NCBI GenBank assembly: GCA_016215715.1
Contig: JACRIG010000036.1
Coordinates: 1-9,729 of the forward strand
Reading direction: 5' to 3'
Length of the DNA: 9,729 bases
DNA from: Candidatus Peregrinibacteria bacterium
GTDB taxonomy: Bacteria > Patescibacteriota > Gracilibacteria > Peribacterales > Peribacteraceae
Shown here: positions 1-6,042 of the stretch, in pieces
Position numbering within the stretch: the stretch's first letter is position 1
Layout: the number at the start of each line of letters is the position of its first letter
Position numbers and translations under genes: made by a program
Notes under the pieces: generated by a model
Seen by the model: only the letters and a program-made list of their open reading frames with translations
Database searches by the model: none
Told to the model about the DNA's origin: nothing

Positions 1-939
1 GAACGGCTGAAGTTTCTTGCAGATCTCGTGCATCCGGAAAAAATAATTCCGGCAGCAGTGGAATTCGTCGACATTGCCGGACTCGTGAAAGGCGCCAGTT
101 CCGGTGAAGGACTCGGCAATAAATTCCTCAGTCACATCCGCGAAGTCGACGCCATCTGTCACGTCGTCCGCATCTTCGAGGGCGGCGATATTCTGCACGT
201 CGAAGGAAGTGTCGACCCGAAACGCGACCGTGAGACGATCGAAACGGAGCTTGCCCTTGCGGATCTCGATGTCATCAAAAAGCGCATCGAGAAGAATCAG
301 GGCGGAGCGCGGACCGGAAATAAAGACGCGAAGCTGGATCTCGCGGTGAGTGAAAAAGTAAAAGCGACGCTGGAAAACGGAGGGGTCACACAATTGGATC
401 AGGAAGAAACGGGAGTCGCAGACAGTATGCAACTCCTCACCCGCAAGCCGGTGATCTACGCGGTGAATGCATCGGAAGAACAGATGAAAACGCTGTCGAT
501 TGAGGAAGCGCGCAAACGATTACTCCTCCCCGCAGATGCCGAGGTAGTTTTGATTTCCGCGAAGATCGAAGAAGATCTGCAGGAGCTGAGCCCCGAAGAC
601 GCAAAAACATTTCTGAAAGATTTGGGTGTTGAAAGTTCGGGCCTCGACCGATTAATTCGCAGCGCCTATCACCTGCTCGGCTACATCACCTACTTCACCG
701 CGGGCGTGCAGGAAGTCCGCGCATGGACGATTCACCGCGGCTTCACTGCACCGCAGGCAGCGGGCGTGATCCACACCGATTTCGAACACGGTTTCATCTG
801 CGCGGAGACCATTTCGTATAAAGATTTTGTTCAGTATGGGACTGAAGTGAAAGCCAAAGAAGCGGGGAAGATGCGGCAGGAGGGGAAGGCATATGTCGTG
901 CAGGATGGGGATGTGATGCATTTTAGGTTTAATGTTTGA
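1..939 (+). CDS. ychF: Redox/ribosome-associated GTPase (ATPase) YchF/OLA1, 5'-truncated by window edge
   Basis: The frame is open from base 1, so the gene begins left of the window; 312 codons are visible and roughly 50-60 N-terminal residues, including the P-loop, are missing. Visible residues 21-30 carry the G3 region (VDIAGLV), followed by KGEGLGNKFL-like sequence (here SGEGLGNKFLSHIREVDAI) typical of the family. Residues 156-159 are NASE, the YchF-type NxxE variant of the usual NKxD G4 motif, which in this family favours ATP over GTP. A coiled-coil insertion of charged residues precedes it. The last ~85 residues form a classic TGS domain (TYFTAGVQEVRAWTI, TAPQAAGVIHTDFE, and the terminal VVQDGDVMHFRFNV). 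YchF is a cytosolic P-loop NTPase that binds ribosomes and acts in translation and stress responses. It is followed by an intrinsic terminator at 1068-1121. Assignment is very secure; only the start is unseen. Confidence 0.97.
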   Translation, partial: ERLKFLADLVHPEKIIPAAVEFVDIAGLVKGASSGEGLGNKFLSHIREVDAICHVVRIFEGGDILHVEGSVDPKRDRETIETELALADLDVIKKRIEKNQGGARTGNKDAKLDLAVSEKVKATLENGGVTQLDQEETGVADSMQLLTRKPVIYAVNASEEQMKTLSIEEARKRLLLPADAEVVLISAKIEEDLQELSPEDAKTFLKDLGVESSGLDRLIRSAYHLLGYITYFTAGVQEVRAWTIHRGFTAPQAAGVIHTDFEHGFICAETISYKDFVQYGTEVKAKEAGKMRQEGKAYVVQDGDVMHFRFNV

Positions 940-989
940 AAATCTCAGCAATCCATGTCATCAACCCAGGCGATTTGTCGAAGACCACC

Positions 990-1060
990 GTGTTGTCACC
1001 CTGAGCGGCGACGAAGGGCGGCAGCACGGTGGCCCCGCAGGGAGGCAAAGAACCCAACAC
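990..1060. repeat. Dispersed palindromic-type repeat of the CCTGAGC...GAAGGG kind
   Basis: The 71-bp block is bounded by short inverted ends, GTGTTG at 990-995 and CAACAC at 1055-1060. It contains CACCCTGAGCGGCGACGAAG near its left end and AAAGAACCC near its right end. This arrangement resembles a dispersed intergenic repeat seen in many environmental bacteria, whose spurious translations read CHPER-like. It lies between the ychF stop and its terminator. Copy number in the genome cannot be seen here, so the class assignment is from memory of similar elements. Confidence 0.45.
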
Positions 1061-1067
1061 ATCGCTC

Positions 1068-1121
1068 GCCGCCCGCGTGCCGTGGTTCGTCGCCGCTCAC
1101 CATGACACGCGGGCGGCTTTT
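1068..1121 (+). terminator. Intrinsic terminator of ychF
   Basis: A perfect 12-bp stem (GCCGCCCGCGTG at 1068-1079 with CACGCGGGCGGC at 1106-1117) encloses a 26-nt loop and is followed by TTTT at 1118-1121. The position 128 nt after the ychF stop and the + orientation fit factor-independent termination. The U-tract is short and the loop is long, so efficiency is uncertain. The 3' arm overlaps the -35 element of the next gene. Confidence 0.7.
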
Positions 1122-1130
1122 CGCTATACA
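1102..1130 (+). promoter_or_regulatory. Promoter of the RNHCP gene, predicted leaderless
   Basis: The -35 element ATGACA (1102-1107, 5 of 6 to consensus) is followed by a 17-bp spacer and the -10 element TATACA (1125-1130). Only six bases (AGAATC) separate the -10 from the ATG at 1137, so transcription would start at or next to the A of the start codon. No Shine-Dalgarno sequence is present. The -35 element is embedded in the 3' arm of the upstream terminator. Confidence 0.7.
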
Positions 1131-1136
1131 AGAATC

Positions 1137-1442
1137 ATGGTCTTCATCCCCCGCGAAGAAAAATTCAGCTGCGACCACTGCGGCACCTCCGTCGAGCCTT
1201 TAGAGAAAGGCAGTTACCGGAACCACTGCCCGAAGTGTCTCTGGAGCAAACACGTCGATGAAGCGGGTCCCGGGGACCGCGCATCGCTTTGCCAAGGCTT
1301 CATGGAACCGCTGAATCTTGATCAGCGCGGAAACAAGGGCTGGATGATTATTCATCGCTGCACCGCCTGTGGAAAAGTGATCCCGAACAAGGCTGCTCCG
1401 GATGACGATCTCCAGACCTTTTCCACAGGATCTCCACAATGA
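1137..1442 (+). CDS. RNHCP-domain zinc-ribbon protein, 101 aa
   Basis: The protein contains the diagnostic RNHCP signature at residues 28-32 within YRNHCPKCLWSKHVD, which gives the family its name. Cysteine pairs C12/C15, C31/C34 and C75/C78, plus C52 and conserved histidines (H30, H39, H73), suggest a compact zinc-binding fold. GWMIIHRCTACGKV near the end is also typical. The biochemical role of the family is not established; a nucleic-acid or ribosome link is only a guess. The ATG at 1137 is chosen over an upstream in-frame codon at 1029 because the family motif begins right after it and because a strong promoter ends 6 nt before it. The extra upstream codons run through the terminator and repeat and are not protein-like. 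The 3' end of the gene carries half of a 12-bp inverted repeat that includes DnaA-box-like sequence. Confidence 0.9.
   Translation: MVFIPREEKFSCDHCGTSVEPLEKGSYRNHCPKCLWSKHVDEAGPGDRASLCQGFMEPLNLDQRGNKGWMIIHRCTACGKVIPNKAAPDDDLQTFSTGSPQ
1366..1429. repeat. 12-bp perfect inverted repeat with DnaA-box-like cores
   Basis: CCTGTGGAAAAG (1366-1377) and CTTTTCCACAGG (1418-1429) are exact reverse complements separated by 40 bp, inside the 3' end of the RNHCP gene. Each arm contains TTTTCCACA on one strand, one mismatch from the DnaA box TTATCCACA. The first arm also encodes part of a CxxC motif, so the symmetry may be partly accidental. Confidence 0.5.
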
Positions 1443-1472
1443 TGCGCAGAGCATCCGGAGCAATGACATGAC

Positions 1473-1481
1473 TTATCCACA
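1473..1481 (+). promoter_or_regulatory. Consensus DnaA box (TTATCCACA)
   Basis: An exact match to the bacterial DnaA box TTATCCACA lies 30 bp after the RNHCP stop codon. Weaker matches occur at 1368-1376 (- strand, TTTTCCACA), 1419-1427 (+, TTTTCCACA) and 1430-1438 (+, ATCTCCACA). A regulatory or DnaA-titration role is possible. An origin is doubtful because genes on both sides point toward this region rather than away from it, and no dnaA or dnaN is visible. Confidence 0.4.
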
Positions 1482-1581
1482 ATCAGAACACAATTGGATT
1501 GCAGCGCGACGTTGACGGACGTCCACCATGCGGTGATTGCTCTAAGCGAAGAACTCTATGGGTCACGCGGAATCATGTCCG

Positions 1582-1608
1582 AAACTGAAATATTAATTTG
1601 TTCAGTTT
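1582..1608. repeat. AT-rich inverted repeat
   Basis: AAACTGAA (1582-1589) and TTCAGTTT (1601-1608) form an 8-bp stem around an 11-nt AT-rich loop (ATATTAATTTG). It is followed by TTA, not a proper U-tract, so it is a poor terminator. It could be a protein-binding dyad or an easily melted element beside the DnaA-box-like sites. Confidence 0.4.
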
Positions 1609-1683
1609 TATCCGCTGCAGCAAGGGCTCTTTTCATACTGACCCTTGCAATAACAATCCGGATGACCGTACCATCGCTGGCCC

Positions 1684-1746
1684 ATGCGTCCTCTGTCTCT
1701 CTTCATCATCATCTGCGCGTTCGGCATGTTGTTTGTGACGATGTAA
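1684..1746 (+). CDS. Possible 20-aa hydrophobic peptide
   Basis: An ATG-TAA frame of 21 codons encodes a peptide beginning MRPLSLFIIICAFGM, a near-continuous hydrophobic stretch long enough for one membrane span. A weak promoter-like pair (TTGCAA, 18 bp, TACCAT) lies just upstream; no Shine-Dalgarno sequence is seen. The frame is so short that chance is the default explanation. It is recorded because the hydrophobic run is uninterrupted and the surrounding 390 bp otherwise lack a gene. Confidence 0.12.
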   Translation: MRPLSLFIIICAFGMLFVTM

Positions 1747-1758
1747 TTCTGAGATTTT

Positions 1759-1791
1759 CCCTCTCCCCGCGGGAGAGGGTTAGGGAGAGGG
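1759..1791. repeat. REP-like palindrome (GGGAGAGGG family)
   Basis: CCCTCTCCC (1759-1767) pairs perfectly with GGGAGAGGG (1771-1779), with a 3-nt loop. A second GGGAGAGGG at 1783-1791 after TTA can compete for the same 5' arm. The spurious translation PLPNPLPRGEG on the - strand is the familiar junk peptide produced by this dispersed palindromic repeat in many bacteria. It lies 42 bp downstream of the 146-aa gene's stop (on its - strand). No U-tract is present on either strand, so it is not a standard terminator. Confidence 0.75.
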
Positions 1792-1833
1792 GCAGGCCGC
1801 ACATGTTCCTGAACCTGCGCTCCGGAAATCAAA

Positions 1834-2274
1834 TCAAATCTTCAGAAACTGTCCGACATAGCGATCATTGAACGACTGCTTCAATGGAATTTTTTCCTGC
1901 ACGTTGCCTTCGGGCACTGTCGTGAGAGTGTCCTGATGAGTCTGAGGATGAGAAGAAACAGTGAGCGTAAACTTTCCCTGCTCCAGATTCTTTCTTGCCT
2001 CCGGTGAAAGCTTCGCCGTATCCACGACTCCGTCAATCCCCTGCTCTTTCATATCCTTCTCCACCTGACTTTTCAGCGCATCGTGCATCGGCTTTTCCGT
2101 CTCCAGTGCAAAGTGCAGCTCCGCGAGCGCTTCACTTTTCTTCATTTCTGCTTTCAGATCCTCCGGCCCTTTCACTTTGTCCCGTAATTTTTCATACGCC
2201 TCCGGACTGCGCATCCGTTTCCGGATTTTCGTCCGTTCTGCCGAAGAGAGATGATCCATCCAGGAACCTTCCAT
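1834..2274 (-). CDS. Uncharacterised charged helical protein, 146 aa
   Basis: I do not recognise a family. Residues 1-100 are strongly charged and look helical, with Lys/Glu-rich segments (SSAERTKIRKRMRSPEAYEK, KAEMKKSEALAELHFALE). The region after residue 100 is more strand-like (KFTLTVSSH, ending NDRYVGQFLKI). There is no signal peptide, membrane segment or cysteine motif, so it is probably cytosolic. The ATG at 2274 is supported by a perfect -10 TATAAT ending 6 nt upstream; Met6 is a possible alternative. It lies 58 bp downstream of nrdJ on the same strand, separated by a hairpin repeat, and has its own promoter signal, so co-transcription with nrdJ is not required. Its amino-acid composition is protein-like and no competing frame is credible. 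Function is unknown. Confidence 0.75.
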   Translation of the reverse strand: MEGSWMDHLSSAERTKIRKRMRSPEAYEKLRDKVKGPEDLKAEMKKSEALAELHFALETEKPMHDALKSQVEKDMKEQGIDGVVDTAKLSPEARKNLEQGKFTLTVSSHPQTHQDTLTTVPEGNVQEKIPLKQSFNDRYVGQFLKI

Positions 2275-2280
2275 GGGAGG

Positions 2281-2286
2281 ATTATA
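2281..2286 (-). promoter_or_regulatory. Consensus -10 element of the 146-aa gene, predicted leaderless
   Basis: The - strand reads TATAAT, then six bases (CCTCCC), then ATG. The start site would fall on the A of the ATG. No matching -35 element sits at 16-18 bp; TTGCGT is 20 bp away inside the hairpin repeat. The intervening CCTCCC is the opposite of a Shine-Dalgarno sequence. Confidence 0.55.
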
Positions 2287-2302
2287 GCGTGATCCCCACG
2301 GC

Positions 2303-2326
2303 AGAGACGCAAGATTTTGCGTCTCT
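2303..2326. repeat. Perfect 10-bp hairpin repeat between nrdJ and the 146-aa gene
   Basis: AGAGACGCAA (2303-2312) and TTGCGTCTCT (2317-2326) are perfect inverted arms with a GATT loop. The element resembles the dispersed GTAGAGACGCA...TGCGTCTCTAC palindromes found between genes in several phyla. It starts 6 nt after the nrdJ stop on the - strand and has no U-tract. It could stabilise the 3' end of nrdJ mRNA rather than terminate it. Confidence 0.6.
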
Positions 2327-2332
2327 ACAGGA

Positions 2333-5300
2333 TCAACTGCATCCTGATGTTGCCCCGCAATCCAGACACAGTTCGCAGCTTCCGTTGCGCTTCATCTTGA
2401 AGCTGCCGCAGCCCCCACAGATGGAACCGGTGAACCCCTGCTGCTTCGCCTGTGACTGCTTGCTGGCGGCAATCTGCACATCGGACACTTCCTCCTGCTC
2501 CGTTGTTGCGGGTGCAGACGAGAAAAGATCTGCGGGAGCGGAGGTTCCTTCATCGACGACCGCGAGACGCATCGCAAAGGCATCCTTGCTCTTTGAGCCC
2601 TCGCGGTAGGCCTTCTCGACGAGATCGTGATTGTGGAACTGCATCGCCTGGTCCTTCGGCATGAACTTCAGCGCGAGCCAGCGGCCGAGGTAATCCATGA
2701 AACTTTTGACCATCGGAATCTCGCTGTTGCCGGTCATGCCCATCGGCTCGAAGCGCGTGCCGACGAGTTTGTTGCAGAGGACATCAAGCGGGACACCGTA
2801 CTGGAGGTTCATCGAGAGACTGAGCGCGAGCGTGTCCATGACACCGGAGAGTGTGGACCCTTCTTTGCTCATCTTGATGAAGATCTCGCCCGGTGTCCCG
2901 TCATCGTAGAGACCGACGTGGATGTAGCCCTCATGACCGGCGATCGCGAACTTATGTGCAAGTGCGACGCGCTCAGCCGGAAGTTTGCGGCGGCGCGGCA
3001 ATTCTTTGTAGACAATTTTTTCTACCGTCCTGACCTCGGTCCCCTCGGTCCCTTTGGTCCCCTTGGTCCCCTTTTTATCCGACTGGGTATAGAGTGCCTG
3101 ACTCATCTTGCAGGCATCGCGGTAGAGCGCATTGGCCTTCAGACAGAGCTTCCAGCTGAGGAAGTAGGAATTCTTGATGTCCTCGACGGTCGCCTCGTGC
3201 GGAAGATTGATGGTCTTACTGATGGCACCGCTGATGAAGGGCTGCGCAGCCGCCATCATCCGGATGTGGCCTTCGGCTGCGATGTAGCGCTTGCCCGTCT
3301 TGCCGCACTTGTTGGCGCAGTCGAAGACAGGGAGATGTTCGGCCTTCATGAGCGGCGCGCCCTCAACCGTCATATGTCCGCAGATCGTGACGTTCGCTTC
3401 TTCGATTTGCTCCTCGGTGAAGCCGAGTGCTGTGAGGAGCTGGAAATTCGGATCCTGCATCTGGATGTCAGTGATGCCGAGGCGCTTCATCGTCTCCTCA
3501 CCGAGAACGAAGCGGTTGAAGGCGAAGCTGATCTCGAAGACCTGCGGCAGCTGCTTCTCGATTTTCGCTATGTCCTCGTCCTGGAATCCTTTCTCGCGCA
3601 GCGACCTGCGGTTCACATGCGGCGCGCCCTCAAGACTGAGCGTGCCGAGTACGAAGCGCATGATGTCTTTCACTTCGTCCTCGCCGTATCCGAGAGCACG
3701 GAGGGCCGGCTCGACGGACTGGTTGGCAATCTTCATGTAGCCGCCGCCCGCAAGTTTCTTGAATTTCACGAGCGCGAAATCGGGCTCGATACCCGTCGTA
3801 TCGCAGTCCATCAGAAGGCCGATGGTGCCCGTGGGGGCGATCACCGAGACCTGGGCGTTCCGGTACCCGTGCTCCGAACCCATCGTCTGCGCGCGGTCCC
3901 AGCATTCCTTCGCGGCTTCCAGAAAAGCCTGCGGACATCCGGACTGGTCGATGCCGACAGGGTTCACATGCAGTCCCTCGTACTCGCGGGCCGGAGCGTC
4001 GTACGCGGCGCGCCGGTGATTGCGGATGACGCGCAGCATGTGTTCGCGGTTTTTGTCGTAGCCGGGGAACGCGCCGAGGCTCGCGGCCATTTCGGCGGAC
4101 GCAGCGTAGGATTCTCCGGTGAGAATCGCCGTGAGCGCGGCGCAGATCGCGCGTCCTTTGGCGGAGTCGTAGGGAATGCCCATGCGCATCAGCAGTGCGC
4201 CGAGGTTCGCATAGCCGAGGCCGAGGGTGCGGAAACGGTAGCTGAGCTCCGCGATTTCCTTGCTCGGGAACTGGGCCATGAGGACGGAAATTTCGAGGAC
4301 GATCGTCCAGAGGCGCGCGGCATGTTTGAATCGCTCAATGTCGAACGTGGCGTGTTCGTCGTCGTAGAACGTGAGCAGATTGAGAGACGCGAGGTTGCAG
4401 GCCGTGTTATCGAGGAACATGTACTCGCTGCAGGGGTTACTTGCCTTGATGCGTCCATCCTCCGGACACGTGTGCCAGTCGTTGATGGTCGTGTCGTACT
4501 GGAGCCCCGGATCGGCGCAGGCCCATGCGGCGTAGCCGATCTGATCCCAGAGCGAACGGGCCTTGAGGGTCTTGCTCGGCTTCGGTTCACGGGATTCCTT
4601 CGCCGCCTTCTTCTTTTCGGTCCGCCAGAAGAGATTCCAGTCACCGTCGTGCTCGACCGCCTCAAAGAATTCGTGGGCAACGCGGACAGAGTTGTTGGAA
4701 TTCTGGCCCGAGACTGTCTGGTAGGCCTCTCCATTGAAATCCGTATCGTAACCCGCCTCCGCCATCGCGGCGACCTTCTTCTCTTCGTTTGCCTTCCAGT
4801 TGATGAATTCCTCGATATCGGGATGATCGAGATCGAGACACACCATTTTTGCGGCCCTGCGCGTCGTGCCGCCCGACTTGATGGCGCCGGCCGCCTTGTC
4901 GCCGATCTTGAGGAAGCTCATGAGACCGGAGCTGCGGCCGCCGCTACTCAGCGGCTCCCCTGCTCCGCGGAGGTTACTGAAGTTTGTACCCGTCCCCGAG
5001 CCAAACTTAAAAAGGCGCGCCTCCCTCACCCAGAGGTCCATGATGCCGCCGGGGTTGACCATGTCGTCGTCGACCGACTGGATGAAGCACGCATGGGGTT
5101 GGGGATGGGTGTAGGCATCCTCGCTGACCTTCACTTCACCCGTAGCGGGCTCGCAGTAGTAGTGACCCTGCGCAGGCCCCGTGATGCCATAGGCGGTGTT
5201 GAGACCGGTATTGAACCACTGGGGACTGTTGGGCGCGGCCATCTGGCGGACGAGCATGAAGCTGAGCTCATCCTCGAACGCCTGCGCGTCCTGCGGGGTC

Positions 5301-5734
5301 GCGAAGTAGCCGTGTACCTCGCCCCACCACCGCCAGCAGCCGCTGAGCCTGCGGATGACCTGCCGCACACTACGCTCGGGACCCGTGACGACCTCCCCCT
5401 TCTCATCATGAAGCAGATTGCCCGCATCATCGCGCTGCGGGACGCCGGCCTTGCGGAAGTACTTGCTGACGACGATGTCGGTGGCCACCTGACTCCAGAA
5501 ACACGGGATCTCCGCTCCCTGCATTTCGAAAACGACGGAGCCGTTGGTGTTCGTGATACGACTCGTGCGCTTTTCGTAGGTTATTTCCTCCAGCGGATCG
5601 CTGCCGGGCGTCGTGAATACCCGGGGAATGGACAGGCCCTTTCCGGTCCCCTTCGATGCACGGACATGAGAAAGAAGCCGATCGACTCCGGAGAGGCGAT
5701 CAGCAGAAACGGGAGCGGCAGCCTTGGGATTCAT
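2333..5734 (-). CDS. nrdJ: Adenosylcobalamin-dependent (class II) ribonucleoside-diphosphate reductase
   Basis: This enzyme reduces ribonucleotides to deoxyribonucleotides in the cytosol without oxygen or an iron subunit, using coenzyme B12 to generate a thiyl radical. The 1133-aa length matches the long NrdJ subgroup. Visible elements in order are an N-terminal region with SPQWFNTGL (170-178), HPQPHACFIQS with redox C216, GSGTGTNFSNLRG (245-257), the active-site N433-x-C435-x-E437 triad in NPCSEYMF, the second redox cysteine C446, and PTGTIGLLMDCDTTGIEP (634-651). A C-terminal domain with a cysteine cluster follows: C1106/C1109, C1120/C1123, C1126 and C1132, the thioredoxin-reducible tail. 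A 9-bp tandem repeat encodes GTK/GTE units at 889-900 in a linker. No Shine-Dalgarno sequence precedes the ATG. A candidate NrdR-box pair lies 25-70 bp upstream. A 1065-codon + strand frame over the same DNA is a shadow caused by codon bias. Confidence 0.97.
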   Translation of the reverse strand: MNPKAAAPVSADRLSGVDRLLSHVRASKGTGKGLSIPRVFTTPGSDPLEEITYEKRTSRITNTNGSVVFEMQGAEIPCFWSQVATDIVVSKYFRKAGVPQRDDAGNLLHDEKGEVVTGPERSVRQVIRRLSGCWRWWGEVHGYFATPQDAQAFEDELSFMLVRQMAAPNSPQWFNTGLNTAYGITGPAQGHYYCEPATGEVKVSEDAYTHPQPHACFIQSVDDDMVNPGGIMDLWVREARLFKFGSGTGTNFSNLRGAGEPLSSGGRSSGLMSFLKIGDKAAGAIKSGGTTRRAAKMVCLDLDHPDIEEFINWKANEEKKVAAMAEAGYDTDFNGEAYQTVSGQNSNNSVRVAHEFFEAVEHDGDWNLFWRTEKKKAAKESREPKPSKTLKARSLWDQIGYAAWACADPGLQYDTTINDWHTCPEDGRIKASNPCSEYMFLDNTACNLASLNLLTFYDDEHATFDIERFKHAARLWTIVLEISVLMAQFPSKEIAELSYRFRTLGLGYANLGALLMRMGIPYDSAKGRAICAALTAILTGESYAASAEMAASLGAFPGYDKNREHMLRVIRNHRRAAYDAPAREYEGLHVNPVGIDQSGCPQAFLEAAKECWDRAQTMGSEHGYRNAQVSVIAPTGTIGLLMDCDTTGIEPDFALVKFKKLAGGGYMKIANQSVEPALRALGYGEDEVKDIMRFVLGTLSLEGAPHVNRRSLREKGFQDEDIAKIEKQLPQVFEISFAFNRFVLGEETMKRLGITDIQMQDPNFQLLTALGFTEEQIEEANVTICGHMTVEGAPLMKAEHLPVFDCANKCGKTGKRYIAAEGHIRMMAAAQPFISGAISKTINLPHEATVEDIKNSYFLSWKLCLKANALYRDACKMSQALYTQSDKKGTKGTKGTEGTEVRTVEKIVYKELPRRRKLPAERVALAHKFAIAGHEGYIHVGLYDDGTPGEIFIKMSKEGSTLSGVMDTLALSLSMNLQYGVPLDVLCNKLVGTRFEPMGMTGNSEIPMVKSFMDYLGRWLALKFMPKDQAMQFHNHDLVEKAYREGSKSKDAFAMRLAVVDEGTSAPADLFSSAPATTEQEEVSDVQIAASKQSQAKQQGFTGSICGGCGSFKMKRNGSCELCLDCGATSGCS
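3035..3070 (-). repeat. Four 9-bp in-frame tandem repeats within nrdJ
   Basis: Four adjacent 9-bp units (plus strand CTCGGTCCC twice, TTTGGTCCC, CTTGGTCCC) encode GTK-GTK-GTE-GTE on the nrdJ strand at residues 889-900. They lie between the catalytic barrel and the C-terminal domain, in a charged segment that is probably a flexible linker. Being in multiples of three, the repeats could change in number without shifting the frame. Confidence 0.8.
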
Positions 5735-5758
5735 GGGAGCGGGAAGAAATGGGGAAAT

Positions 5759-5804
5759 ACAGAATCTAGTGGTTCAGGGGAAACAACGACACAACATATG
5801 GGAA
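5759..5804 (-). promoter_or_regulatory. Candidate tandem NrdR boxes upstream of nrdJ
   Basis: Two 16-bp blocks, ACAGAATCTAGTGGTT (5759-5774) and ACACAACATATGGGAA (5789-5804), each match the NrdR-box pattern acaCwAtATaTwGtgt at 11 of 16 positions by hand count. They start 30 bp apart, about three helical turns, close to the 31-32 bp spacing known for paired NrdR boxes. They end about 25 bp before the nrdJ start. NrdR is the zinc-ribbon/ATP-cone repressor of ribonucleotide reductase genes. Each match alone is weak; position and spacing raise the likelihood. Confidence 0.4.
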
Positions 5805-6030
5805 TTTTTCCTGCGACGCAATAAAACGGGAAAGAAAGTGATGAACTGTTTTCCGGTGAAGTCAATCATCGCCCTCTGCGCATCGCAGAGCACCTGAGGC
5901 ACAGCCGGTGCGGAGAACATGTCATGAGTAAAAAACTAATCATGAACCATTCCCCATCGATGAAAAGCGGAAGTGCGGGAGGCATGTCAACTGCGGTGTG
6001 CGTGAGATTCGATTCCGCTCTATCGGATGC

Positions 6031-6036
6031 TATCAT
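6031..6036 (+). promoter_or_regulatory. -10 element of the flavin reductase gene, predicted leaderless
   Basis: TATCAT is followed by six bases (CCATCT) and the ATG at 6043. No Shine-Dalgarno sequence and no good -35 element (TTCGAT at 6008-6013) are seen. The placement matches that at 1125, 2281 and 7468. Confidence 0.45.
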
Positions 6037-6042
6037 CCATCT

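Larger units (their letters stand above)
1443..1833. other. Intergenic region without a convincing gene
   Basis: This 391-bp stretch separates the + strand RNHCP gene from the end of the - strand 146-aa gene. It holds the DnaA box at 1473, an AT-rich hairpin at 1582-1608, a very short hydrophobic open frame at 1684-1746 and a REP-like palindrome at 1759-1791. Longer frames exist on both strands (1494-1871 + and 1608-1832 -), but they read through the palindrome and have no protein-like composition. Confidence 0.6.
5735..6042. other. Divergent intergenic region between nrdJ and the flavin reductase gene
   Basis: This 308-bp region holds the upstream controls of two divergent genes: the candidate NrdR boxes (5759-5804) near nrdJ and a -10 element (6031-6036) next to the flavoprotein start. 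A small hairpin, CTCTGCG-CAT-CGCAGAG (5874-5890), lies between and has no U-tract on either strand. A 40-codon frame at 5924-6046 is discussed as a finding. Nothing else is convincing. Confidence 0.6.

Noticed and set aside
1582..1608. Third TrpR-like operator
   Set aside because: It shares the TATTAAT core but matches the perfect dyad at only about 11 of 18 positions and has no adjacent gene start.
1494..1871. A 125-codon + strand frame in the intergenic region
   Set aside because: It runs through the REP-like palindrome (LSPRERVRERG junk peptide) and overlaps the end of the 146-aa gene; no start signal is seen.
2627..5824. A 1065-codon + strand frame opposite nrdJ
   Set aside because: It is a shadow of the strong codon bias of nrdJ; the translation is rich in Arg/Ala/Glu/Val without motifs, while the - strand encodes an unmistakable NrdJ.
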